Of a stretch of 64,000 nt of DNA, positions 29,560 to 37,189 are shown one piece after another. The DNA lies in NCBI RefSeq assembly GCF_017352155.2, contig NZ_CP084319.1, positions 62,001 to 126,000 of the forward strand, read 5' to 3'. Under the pieces are notes generated by a model. The model saw only the letters and a list, made by a program, of their open reading frames with translations, made no database searches and was not told where the DNA came from. This DNA comes from Haloterrigena alkaliphila. GTDB lineage: Archaea > Halobacteriota > Halobacteria > Halobacteriales > Natrialbaceae. The stretch's first letter is position 1. The number at the start of each line of letters is the position of its first letter. The translations under genes and the position numbers were made by a program.

Positions 29560-30266
29560 CTCACGAAAATGGTCGTGTTTAGTTTGTAGCATTGTGCCAG
29601 ACGGCGAAGGCTTGGAGCCATGATTCGGCTGTCGACGGTTGTGCGTGTCTGAAACAGTTTGAGAACGAGGAGGTTCGTTGTTTTATCTCTCGAAAGACAC
29701 GTTCAACAGCGTTCCGATTTCCATGTTTTTCGTATCGAAATCGGAGCCCAGATCGACGGAGTGCAGTCTGAAGATGTTTTGCTCCATCGACGAGAAACAC
29801 GGCATCGTCGAGGTCATGTTTCTCAGTAAGTTCGTGGAGAAACCGTTCCGCCAATGGGTAGTAGTCGTCGAATACAGCCGTATATGGAGAATATTGTTCG
29901 TATCCAGGATCGACGGCAGTGTACAACCAATAGCGATGTTCGTCAAGTTGAATCACCGTTTCGTCGGACGCGACGTGATTCGGATTCTCATCAACTGCCG
30001 GCTTAGATTGCACTTGTGAACCCAGTATTGGACTGCTTTACGACTACGTTTGACACCGAACTCCTCTAATTCCCGAACGGTATTCGAAAGCGGGAGATCA
30101 GCGAGATGGAGTCGAATACCGAGCTCCATCAGTTGAAGCGGTGTCCGCTCTCGCTCCACAAAACTCAAATCGATCCAATCGCTACACCCACTGAGGCGGT
30201 GAATTTTTGGCATAGAGAACCACAAAATCGTACCGCCTCACTTTTCACGCTTACCGAAACAGCGCC
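29560..30266 (-). mobile_element. Decayed IS6-family insertion sequence, copy 2
   Basis: The left end on the minus strand begins at 30266 with GGCGCTGTTTCGGTAAGCG, matching copy 1. The transposase N-terminal half occupies 29953-30225 and the C-terminal half 29579-30013 in a different frame, so a single frameshift near 30000 splits it. The C-terminal half keeps the catalytic residues (IQLDEHRYWLY, DAVFLVDGAKHLQ, ERVFREIKQRT). It is inverted relative to copy 1, 19 kb away. The right inverted repeat was not found. Confidence 0.8.
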
Positions 30267-30749
30267 ACGAAAATATGCACAACTATTAGAATGAGCGTCT
30301 CACGTCCGGTGAATATCGCTATCATACTAGCCTAAAATGAGTCTTTTAAACGATCATTTTGCCAGTGTTTCTACCTCTATAGATTTTGCCACACACCTCA
30401 CATCAATCTGCAACCACGTTTCGGTAGTCGTTGATTAGCATTCTCAAACTCTTTCTGTACTAGGTAGTATACGGATACATATACAAGAGTACATGTAATT
30501 TAGATAATTGATAGACATGCCCTGCGTCCTGCAATCGGAATCTGTGATGGTGAAGTCCAACCTCGAGCCTGGGCCAGATCGACGAGCGTCGCGGGAATTG
30601 TGATGGCGTGATCCGGTATGATCCATAGCCTTCGGTGCTGTCAGTCGTAACACTCTTGGGAAATTTGTCGATTAAATCGCAAAAGACGCAGGACAGATTT
30701 TCCCTCTGAATCGCCTGAATCCGATCGGGAGTGACCAGCGGCGATCGTA
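30267..30749. other. Gene-poor stretch
   Basis: About 480 AT-rich bases between IS6 copy 2 and the first S17e-like gene. Short frames only; no recognised gene, RNA or repeat. Confidence 0.4.
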
Positions 30750-30938
30750 CTATAAGTTGCGCTCTTTCATCTTTCTGGTAATGTAACCAGCGATTCGATT
30801 TCTCACCCGCTTGGCTTCTACGCTGGTTAATTGTTCGACACGAACCTTGTTCTCCTCGAAGTCGTCGGTAAAAGTGCTGGGATGTTGTTCGACTAACGAA
30901 TCACCGATAGACATGATTTCGTTGGCGTTCGAGGGCAT
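30750..30938 (-). CDS. Short S17e-like ribosomal protein paralogue A
   Basis: A 62-residue protein. The C-terminal [16 protein letters not shown] matches the hallmark of archaeal/eukaryotic ribosomal protein S17e, and residues about 12-40 ([20 protein letters not shown], then QLTSVE) also follow the S17e helix pattern. The usual archaeal N-terminus with the IKPxYVKKTG motif is replaced by NEIMSIG. The start at 30938 is the ATG giving the S17e-like length; upstream in-frame codons extend into unrelated sequence. It may be an accessory or replacement small-subunit protein. The genuine housekeeping rps17e is expected elsewhere in the genome. Confidence 0.75.
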   Translation of the reverse strand: MPSNANEIMSIGDSLVEQHPSTFTDDFEENKVRVEQLTSVEAKRVRNRIAGYITRKMKERNL

Positions 30939-31143
30939 AGTGATAGCACGATAGCATTGACAATAGTTCTTTGGCAAACTTTGTGTTGGTAGTTGATAAC
31001 GAGTGACTTTGCGAGCAGACGCAGTTGTGATTCCGATTGTGGAATCCAACTCTTCGCAGCCAGGGATTGTCGATCTTCGGAGTGGCATGTGTCGCCGGTA
31101 TATTAATTGCCCTCTAGTCAGAAGGAGGATGTGAGAAATTCCC

Positions 31144-31386
31144 ATGACACGAAGCGTCACGATAACTAGTAGAGAAACGCCCACCGAACAGACTCGGGTC
31201 TGCCACTTCGACGAACTGTCGGAACGAGCGAAAGACTGTCTTCTACGGACGATCGAGAACGAGATCACGGCCGGGGTTGATCCCGAAATCGCTACAGAGC
31301 TCGTACAGTACGACCTGATCAAATTCGTCGAATACTACGACGTCCGACTCACTGATCACAGAGCCAGCGGCTCGGTTTCCGCCTAA
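31144..31386 (+). CDS. 80-residue haloarchaeal protein between the S17e paralogues
   Basis: A small acidic protein with [19 protein letters not shown] near residue 24 and [12 protein letters not shown] near residue 60. The pattern resembles small haloarchaeal proteins of the DUF7979 type, but this is a weak recall-based match. It is preceded by a TATA-like GTATATTAATTG (31098-31109) and a strong Shine-Dalgarno-like GGAGG about 15 bases before the ATG, uncommon in haloarchaea. It is divergent from S17e paralogue A and co-directional with paralogue B. Function unknown. Confidence 0.6.
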   Translation: MTRSVTITSRETPTEQTRVCHFDELSERAKDCLLRTIENEITAGVDPEIATELVQYDLIKFVEYYDVRLTDHRASGSVSA

Positions 31387-31519
31387 CGATTCCGGCAATA
31401 ACTATAAAACTCCTTATGATTGTCGCCAACGTGAAGAGCCATACACAGGCTATCGAAAATAACGGGAATGTGTCGATTTCCGCTTGAAGAACCGGTAAGA
31501 CGCCCGTTCGACCAAAGGA

Positions 31520-31532
31520 CTTAAGAATAAAA
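31520..31532 (+). promoter_or_regulatory. TATA-like promoter of S17e paralogue B
   Basis: CTTAAGAATAAAA lies about 20-32 bases before the ATG at 31552, the spacing expected for a leaderless haloarchaeal transcript. Confidence 0.4.
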
Positions 31533-31551
31533 TGACCGAAGACGGTAACTG

Positions 31552-31734
31552 ATGACGGCAGACCCAGAAGATATTATCAGCATCGGAGATCGCCTGTTAC
31601 GTCAGCATCCCGAATCGTTCACGAACGACTTCAGTACGAATAATCAGGTAGTAGCGAAGATGACCAACGTCGGGTCGACACGGATCAGAAACAGGATAGC
31701 TGGGTACATAACCCGAAAGCGGGCCGAAAACTAA
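31552..31734 (+). CDS. Short S17e-like ribosomal protein paralogue B
   Basis: A 60-residue protein with the same plan as paralogue A: DIISIGDRLLRQHPESFTND at the N-terminus and [17 protein letters not shown] at the C-terminus. The RNRIAGYxTRK block is the S17e hallmark. Like A it lacks the standard S17e N-terminus and has ISIGD instead. The two paralogues are on opposite strands, 0.6 kb apart, and have diverged strongly between their conserved blocks, so the duplication is old or they came from different sources. The intact frame and promoter argue it is expressed. Confidence 0.75.
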   Translation: MTADPEDIISIGDRLLRQHPESFTNDFSTNNQVVAKMTNVGSTRIRNRIAGYITRKRAEN

Positions 31735-32195
31735 TCCGACGCCACTTGTTTTCGGAGTTCGATTCTGGATCTGACTTTCGTCCAGTTCGCGTCCTGTGCC
31801 GATTTTGTGCACGTATTCGTGAACTGCTCCACCCTTCAGAATCGGCGCAGTCGTGCGTATATCAATGCTGTCCACCATCGGTTTCGCTCGCTCGTTCGGG
31901 AGAATTTGCGCTGACGGACGACTGCGTATCAACGTCCGATCGAGAACGGAACATCCAATCGCGGTCCGTACGCGCCGACCACTGTTTAATAGACTAAGCA
32001 TGTTAATCCACGGTATCAGGAGAACAGTTTCCACGGGTCACGAGTACACGACGGCGAAGCCACACATTCGATACGAAACAGCTACACACTCTATACGTTC
32101 GATCCCTTGGGATCCGGCCGCGTCATCGAGACTCGACCGTCTCGAAGAGAAAAGGAAGAAAGATTTTTGGAGATATATGTGGTTGCTGCTAACAG
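31735..32195. other. Intergenic region before the amidohydrolase
   Basis: About 460 bases. No gene recognised. A TATA-like GATATATG at 32172-32179 lies about 20 bases before the amidohydrolase ATG and is probably its promoter. Confidence 0.45.
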
Positions 32196-33524
32196 ATGTT
32201 AATCACTGGCACGGTAATCGTCGACTCCAGTACCATCATCCGTGACGGTGCCGTCGTCGTGGATGATTCGGTCATCGAGAGCGTCGGAAACCGAGATAAT
32301 CTCGTTGACCGGTATCCCGATCACGAGCAACGGGAGTACGACGTTCTTCTGCCCGGCCTCGTCGGGGGGCACATTCACTCCGTACAGAGTCTCGGTCGTG
32401 GAATCGCCGACGATACGGAACTCCTCGACTGGTTGTTCGACTATATTCTACCGATGGAAGCGTCGCTTTCGGCCGAGGAGATGGAAGTGGCGGCGAAGCT
32501 CGGATACCTCGAGATGATCGAAAGCGGAACGACGACGTGCGTGGACCACCTCTCGGTCGACCACGCGGACGAGGCGTTCGAGGCCGCGGGAGAGATCGGC
32601 ATTCGGGGGGTCCTCGGCAAAGTACTGATGGATCGTCGCTCACCGAAGGGCCTCTTGGAAGACACGTCGGAGGCACTAGCGGAGTCGGAACGCCTCATCG
32701 AGAAGTACCACGGTTCGTTCGACGACCGCATTCGGTATGCCGTCACCCCGCGGTTCGCCGTCTCCTGTACCGAGGAGTGTCTGCGCGGCGCTCGCGAACT
32801 CGCCGACGAGTACGAGGGCGTCAGAATTCACACGCACGCGAGCGAGAATCAGAGTGAAATCGAAACCGTCAAGAAAGATACCGGAATGCGAAACATTCAC
32901 TGGCTAGACGAGGTCGGCCTCACCGGTGACGATGTCGTCCTCGCCCACTGCGTCTGGACGGACGAAAGCGAACGACGGGTCCTCGAAGAAACGGGGACTC
33001 ACGTCACCCACTGTCCGTCCTCGAATATGAAACTCGCGAGCGGCATCGCCCCAATCTGGGACTACCTCGACCGAGATATCAACGTCGCACTCGGCAACGA
33101 CGGGCCGCCCTGTAACAACACTCTCGATCCGTTCACGGAAATGCGACAGGCGAGCCTCCTGCAGAAAGTGGATCGCCTCGATCCAACTGCCACTCCTGCC
33201 AGCGAAATATTCGAAATGGCCACGATAAACGGCGCGAAAGCGGCTGGCTTCGACCGTCTCGGAGCACTCCGAGAAGGATGGCGAGCCGATATCGTTGGCA
33301 TTCGGACGGACATCACGCGTGCGACGCCGTTACACGATGTTCTCTCTCATCTCGTGTTCGGCGCTCACGGGGAGGACGTGATGTTCACGATGGTCGATGG
33401 CGACGTCCTCGTCGAAAACGGCGAAGTAACGACCGTCGATGCAGAAACCATTCGCCAGCAGGCAGACGATGTCGGACTCTCGCTCGAGTCTCACCGGGAG
33501 GCGGCAAAGGAAGTGAAACCGTGA
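32196..33524 (+). CDS. Amidohydrolase, guanine-deaminase/SsnA-like
   Basis: A 442-residue metal-dependent TIM-barrel hydrolase of the chlorohydrolase/guanine deaminase group. Metal ligands are visible in GGHIHS (near residue 58), HTHASENQSE (about 210), VLAHCVWT (about 248) and GNDGPPCNN (about 300). TPRFAVSCT near 187 is reminiscent of guanine deaminases. It probably deaminates an N-heterocycle; guanine to xanthine is the best guess given adenine deaminase, purine permeases and molybdenum hydroxylases downstream. The E. coli purine locus has two such genes (ssnA, guaD). Other members act on S-adenosylhomocysteine, 5'-deoxyadenosine or cytosine, so specificity stays open. Confidence 0.82.
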   Translation: MLITGTVIVDSSTIIRDGAVVVDDSVIESVGNRDNLVDRYPDHEQREYDVLLPGLVGGHIHSVQSLGRGIADDTELLDWLFDYILPMEASLSAEEMEVAAKLGYLEMIESGTTTCVDHLSVDHADEAFEAAGEIGIRGVLGKVLMDRRSPKGLLEDTSEALAESERLIEKYHGSFDDRIRYAVTPRFAVSCTEECLRGARELADEYEGVRIHTHASENQSEIETVKKDTGMRNIHWLDEVGLTGDDVVLAHCVWTDESERRVLEETGTHVTHCPSSNMKLASGIAPIWDYLDRDINVALGNDGPPCNNTLDPFTEMRQASLLQKVDRLDPTATPASEIFEMATINGAKAAGFDRLGALREGWRADIVGIRTDITRATPLHDVLSHLVFGAHGEDVMFTMVDGDVLVENGEVTTVDAETIRQQADDVGLSLESHREAAKEVKP

Positions 33525-33540
33525 CTCCGGACGACTGTTT

Positions 33541-33640
33541 CCGCTGTGGGTTGCTCTCGACCGCTGTGGGTTGCTCTCGACCGCTGTGGGTTGCTCTCGA
33601 CCGCTGTGGGTTGCTCTCGACCGCTGTGGGTCGCTCTCGA
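33541..33640. repeat. Five tandem copies of a 20-bp unit
   Basis: The unit CCGCTGTGGGTTGCTCTCGA occurs four times without change, and a fifth copy differs by one base (TT to TC at 33631-33632). It begins 16 bases after the amidohydrolase stop and lies between convergent genes. The period is not a multiple of three. Adjacent units have no spacers. Confidence 0.95.
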
Positions 33641-33749
33641 TCGCGACTAAACTAGCCTCCTGGTCGAGTACGTGACACCGTGGCAGCCGGCCACGAATCG
33701 GGGATCGTCGAGTTTCGCGGCGACAAACGCACCGCGTCGCGCTTAACCG

Positions 33750-34580
33750 TTATTTCCAGTATCTCGCTGGCCCGGACCACTTCTCCGTACCCTGTTTCGG
33801 CGCATTTGCGTCTGCGAGCGACCGATTTTCGGTAGCGTAAACTGCAGGCGTGTTCGCATCGTCCCGGGCGGTCAACTCCTCCAATTCGGCGGCTGTGGTG
33901 CTCCCCGTCGGACGATCGAATCGAACCGAGCCGTCGACGATTCCGACGATCCGGTCGTAGTGAGCGACTGCGAGGTCCATGTCGTGGAGGACGGTAATCA
34001 CAGTCCGGCTCCCCGCGACATCCTCGAGGACGCCGAGGACGGTGGTGCTCGACGACGGGTCGAGATTGGCCGTCGGCTCGTCCGCGACGATGACGGGTGC
34101 GTCCTGCATCAGCGCTCGAGCGAACGCTACTCGCTGGCGCTCGCCCGCACTGAGCGTATCAGCTCGCGCGTCTGCCTTCTCGCCGATCCCAACGCGGTCG
34201 AGCAACTCGAGTGCGGGGGTCGGATCTCGCGGCGCGAGCGGTTCGAGCAACCCGCGCCACCAGGAGCGAGACGAACTACTGCCGACAAGCACGTTGGCCA
34301 GCGCAGTCCGCCGGTCGACGAGCGTGTGACCGGGATAGACGTGTGCGACGTCTGCGGAACGTAGGTAGTCGTCGTCGAGTCGAATGGTACCACTGTCCGG
34401 GGCCACTGCACCGCTCACGAGTCGAAGCAGCGTCGTCTTTCCGGCGCCCGAGGGACCGACGATGGCGACCCGCTCTCCGGCAGTGACGCTGAGCGTCACG
34501 TCGTCGACTACGACGTCGCTGTCGAATGTTTTGGTCACCCCGTCGAATCGTAACTCGCGGTATTGCTCAGTCGCTGTCAT
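33750..34580 (-). CDS. phnC: Phosphonate-type ABC transporter ATPase
   Basis: A 276-residue ABC ATPase. Walker A is GPSGAGKTTLL near residue 42, signature LSAGERQRVAFARAL near 150, Walker B VIVADEPTANLD near 172, switch His in TVLHDMDLA. Length and the layout match PhnC. It is translated with the binding-protein gene (14-base overlap). No permease gene adjoins it; the only PhnE-like permease in the window is at 60.1-61.0 kb. The family imports phosphonates, phosphite or other oxyanion/organophosphorus ligands. Confidence 0.88.
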   Translation of the reverse strand: MTATEQYRELRFDGVTKTFDSDVVVDDVTLSVTAGERVAIVGPSGAGKTTLLRLVSGAVAPDSGTIRLDDDYLRSADVAHVYPGHTLVDRRTALANVLVGSSSSRSWWRGLLEPLAPRDPTPALELLDRVGIGEKADARADTLSAGERQRVAFARALMQDAPVIVADEPTANLDPSSSTTVLGVLEDVAGSRTVITVLHDMDLAVAHYDRIVGIVDGSVRFDRPTGSTTAAELEELTARDDANTPAVYATENRSLADANAPKQGTEKWSGPARYWK

Positions 34581-35457
34581 CGTTCAGCAGCCCCATCATC
34601 CTGACAGCGTCATCTAACGCCTCGAAATCCTCGTGCCCGGTCGTAACGTACTTGTCGACGTTCTGCTGGTCTAGGATGGCGTCTCTCCCTTTCTCATCGA
34701 GACTGATGAAGGCGTCACTGATTCCCGAAACGGTTTCCTCGTCCAGGGTGTCGTTGACTGCCCACGGGTAGTCGGCGAACCCGGGCGTCCGCCACACTTC
34801 GGTGACCGTCTCGTCGACGGAACTCGTCTCGACGAGTCGGTCGTAAATACGGGCGTTGAGCGCGCCGATATCGCTGTTACCGCCGGACACCGTTTCCGCG
34901 ACGGCATCGTGGGCTCCGACGTGGGTGACCGATTTAAATGCTCGATCCGGAAAGAGGTCGTGACGCCTGCGCAGATAATAGGTCGGCATCACCGTTCCGC
35001 TAGTACTGAGGGGGTCGCCGAAAACCAGGTCTACCGAATCGGCGGTCCGCTTCACGTCGTCCATCGAGGTGACGGCCGTCGACTCGTGTGCGAGGAACAC
35101 GGAGTGCCAGTCGGTCCTCCCGCTTTTGCTCCCCACGACGATCGGTGTCGCGTTCACCCGCTGGTGAGCGAGAATATAGGAGACGCCCCCAAAGTAGCCG
35201 AGGTCGACCTGTTCAGCCGTCATCGCCTGGACGAGGCCGGCGTAATCCGACGTCGTGCGCAGGTCGACTGACACGTCCAGTTCGGACTCGAGATACGCGG
35301 CGAGTTCGGTATTTTGCTCGATAGCCGTGTCGGGGTCGACGTCCGGAATGACTCCCATAGTGAGCGTCGGGGAGCGCTGTCCGGTTTGGAGGCAACCGCC
35401 GACGAGGCCGGTCCCAACCGATCCGAGAACTGCCCGTCTCGTTCTAACAGTGGTCAC
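34567..35457 (-). CDS. phnD: PhnD-like solute-binding lipoprotein
   Basis: A 296-residue binding protein with a Tat/lipoprotein leader (TRRAVLGSVGTGLVGGC, lipobox Cys near residue 22). The PhnD fold is indicated by VDLGYFGGVSYILAHQ near residue 90 and the anion-binding DPLSTSGTVMPTYYL loop near 145, where Ser-Thr-Ser-Gly normally grips the phosphonate or phosphite group. It captures the ligand outside the cell for PhnC and a permease. It is the first gene of the phnD-phnC operon. The anion-binding loop is conserved, but the ligand could be any of several oxyanions. Confidence 0.85.
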   Translation of the reverse strand: MTTVRTRRAVLGSVGTGLVGGCLQTGQRSPTLTMGVIPDVDPDTAIEQNTELAAYLESELDVSVDLRTTSDYAGLVQAMTAEQVDLGYFGGVSYILAHQRVNATPIVVGSKSGRTDWHSVFLAHESTAVTSMDDVKRTADSVDLVFGDPLSTSGTVMPTYYLRRRHDLFPDRAFKSVTHVGAHDAVAETVSGGNSDIGALNARIYDRLVETSSVDETVTEVWRTPGFADYPWAVNDTLDEETVSGISDAFISLDEKGRDAILDQQNVDKYVTTGHEDFEALDDAVRMMGLLNDDSD

Positions 35458-35602
35458 AGATCCTATCTATCTCGAGCGGAGTATGAATAGGTTGCCGTGA
35501 CAGCAATCTTCCGGAGGAGACCCCAGCGGATAGTCGGTGTGCCACTTCGTGCCGTTTCGGTGCTGGGACAACGTTATGGGTGTGTGTGCGCTGTCGTGTC
35601 AT

Positions 35603-35839
35603 ATGGAGATCGACGTGAGTGGCACAGTGTGCCCCCGGACGGTGCTAATCGTGAAACGGTGTCTGGAGGAACTCGAGCCCGGTGACGAACTCACGGTCGT
35701 CGGGGATTATCCGCCGGCAGAGCGGAGCATCCGACGCTCGTGTCACAAACACGGGTACGGCGTATCGACGGCGTCCACCACGGACTCCGAGTCGGAGTTC
35801 GCGCTGCGAATCCGCGTGACCAGCGCGGCAAAATCGTGA
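35603..35839 (+). CDS. TusA-like sulfur/selenium carrier, copy 1
   Basis: A 78-residue TusA/SirA-fold protein starting MEIDVSGTVCPRTVLIVK. The nucleophilic Cys is at residue 10, but the family motif CPxP reads CPRT here. GDYPPAERSIRRSCHK adds a second conserved Cys near residue 50, also present in copy 2 at 47.5 kb. TusA proteins carry persulfide sulfur, and related proteins are tied to selenium metabolism. The start at 35603 is chosen because upstream in-frame codons precede an unrelated stretch. It stands alone between phnD (divergent) and ridA (convergent). Confidence 0.82.
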   Translation: MEIDVSGTVCPRTVLIVKRCLEELEPGDELTVVGDYPPAERSIRRSCHKHGYGVSTASTTDSESEFALRIRVTSAAKS

Positions 35840-35912
35840 CGAACCGGCACGGAATCAGTTCGGGTCCTCGAGCCGGAAGCGGGGTTCCGCGAGCGGGTCT
35901 CTGACCGTCAGT

Positions 35913-36293
35913 TCACTCGCTCGACGCGATCGCTTCGATCTCGACACCGACTCCTTTGGGGAGGTTTGCAACCTCGACTGCACTACGGGCAGGAGGTTCG
36001 TCGTCGAAGAATTCGCTGTAGGTGTCGTTCATCTCGTCGAAATCGTCGATATCGTCCAGGAACACGGTCACCTTCAGGATATCGCTCATATCCAGTCCCT
36101 CAGCCGATAGAACGCCCTGGATGTTGGACAGAGACTGTTCGGCCTGCGTGGCGATCGGTTCGTCGGAGAGCAACTCACCGTCGGGCGTCATCGGTATCTG
36201 ACCGGCGGTAAACACGAGGTCGCCATCGGTCGTCGCCTGACTGTACGCACCGACTGCCTCTGGAGCATCGTTCGAGCTGATAACTCGCTTCAT
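35913..36293 (-). CDS. ridA: RidA-family enamine/imine deaminase
   Basis: A 126-residue member of the RidA/YjgF/UK114 family. MKRVISSNDAPEAVGAYSQA at the start, FTAGQIPMTPDG, and the C-terminal ARSAVEVANLPKGVGVEIEAIA with the substrate-clamping Arg are all standard. RidA hydrolyses reactive enamine/imine intermediates to ketones and ammonia, and relatives (RutC) serve nucleobase breakdown. Within a purine-catabolism island it may detoxify ring-opening or amino-acrylate products. The start at 36293 is the usual family start; 15 extra residues from 36338 are unlikely. It lies downstream of the CofC-like gene in the same direction. Confidence 0.9.
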   Translation of the reverse strand: MKRVISSNDAPEAVGAYSQATTDGDLVFTAGQIPMTPDGELLSDEPIATQAEQSLSNIQGVLSAEGLDMSDILKVTVFLDDIDDFDEMNDTYSEFFDDEPPARSAVEVANLPKGVGVEIEAIASSE

Positions 36294-36347
36294 ACGGAGA
36301 GAGTCCCAGGCTTGCCTCTTAATAGTATTCTCCGACAAGGGAGACGA

Positions 36348-36986
36348 CTACTGGGATGGCTCGTGTGTGGCGTTTGTGCGCCGAACGGTGGTCCGGCCGG
36401 CTCCCGATGCGAGCCGAAAACCCTGATCGCGCAGCCACTGGGTCGCGTGTCCCTCTCCGTGAAGCAGTACTTCTGCGAGATCGTCCGGTTCATCGACGTC
36501 GGTCGCGAGACGGTACGAATCGATCTCCGCCACCGCGGCGCCTATTTCGCGCGCTGCGGACCGATGGGCGAGATAGGAGGTACCGTGATAATCGACTTCG
36601 AAGTCGGACGTACGGGATACGAGCGCGTTCGTCCCGCCCCCGATGCCGCGCGCGAGCACGACATCCCCCTCCCTGGTGCACAGTCGCTCGAGCGCTGCGT
36701 CTGTAATCAACGGCAGATCGGCCATGACGACAGCTACCGCTGACGAAGCGGCCTGCAGTCGTTCGTTGACGGCACGCGAAAGCGACCGTTCGTCGACGGA
36801 TACGGGACAGTTCCCGATCTCGAGGGGCGTCGAAGAGAGAACGAGTGGGTCCCGTCCGGTGTCCCGAACGACGGAGACGACGTCTCGTAGCATTGCCCGC
36901 GCGAACTCGTTCCGGTCGCCGTAATCGAGGAGCGCCGACAGCCTCGTTTTCGGGTCCCGACCGTCGAAGGGTACGATGACTCGCAT
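36348..36986 (-). CDS. cofC: CofC-like 2-phospho-L-lactate guanylyltransferase
   Basis: A 212-residue nucleotidyltransferase. MRVIVPFDGRDPKTRLS is the nucleotide-binding start of CofC, VVMADLPLI near residue 92 holds the metal-binding Asp, and GGGTNALVSRTSDFEV with YHGTSYLAH completes the archaeal CofC pattern. CofC makes the activated lactyl donor in coenzyme F420 synthesis. The position is unusual: it is co-directional with ridA and shares a promoter region with the azgA-type permease, not with other F420 genes. A changed substrate, for example in molybdopterin nucleotide metabolism, cannot be excluded. Confidence 0.82.
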   Translation of the reverse strand: MRVIVPFDGRDPKTRLSALLDYGDRNEFARAMLRDVVSVVRDTGRDPLVLSSTPLEIGNCPVSVDERSLSRAVNERLQAASSAVAVVMADLPLITDAALERLCTREGDVVLARGIGGGTNALVSRTSDFEVDYHGTSYLAHRSAAREIGAAVAEIDSYRLATDVDEPDDLAEVLLHGEGHATQWLRDQGFRLASGAGRTTVRRTNATHEPSQ

Positions 36987-37038
36987 GGCGATTCACTCTC
37001 GTGGTTACCGGTACGACACCATCAATCTCCGCGTTCTG

Positions 37039-37139
37039 GTGTCGGGTGGCTCCCGACACAATTTGCGGCTGTGGTTCGAACCCAGCACACAGATCTGGCA
37101 AACTGTGGCACTGCGACGACGGCGGTTGTCCGTCGTTGC
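37039..37139. promoter_or_regulatory. Cluster of inverted repeats in the cofC-azgA divergent region
   Basis: Three dyads lie close together: GTGTCGGG/CCCGACAC (37039-37059, 5-base loop), GCTG-t-GGTTCGAACC-CAGC (37068-37086), and GCGACGACGG/CCGTCGTTGC (37113-37139, 7-base loop, one GU pair). They sit 53-150 bases from the cofC start and 50-150 from the azgA start. They could be operators for shared control of the divergent genes, or leader hairpins. Confidence 0.4.
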
Positions 37140-37189
37140 TAGTTATGTTATCCGGAAGTACTATCAGTTCGTGTCACACCACCCCACGT

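Noticed and set aside
33541-33640. CRISPR array
   Set aside because: The 20-bp units are directly adjacent with no spacers, and no cas gene is present.
37068-37086. tRNA T-arm, because of GGTTCGAACCC
   Set aside because: No cloverleaf can be built around it: the acceptor and anticodon stems are absent. It is better explained as a palindrome.
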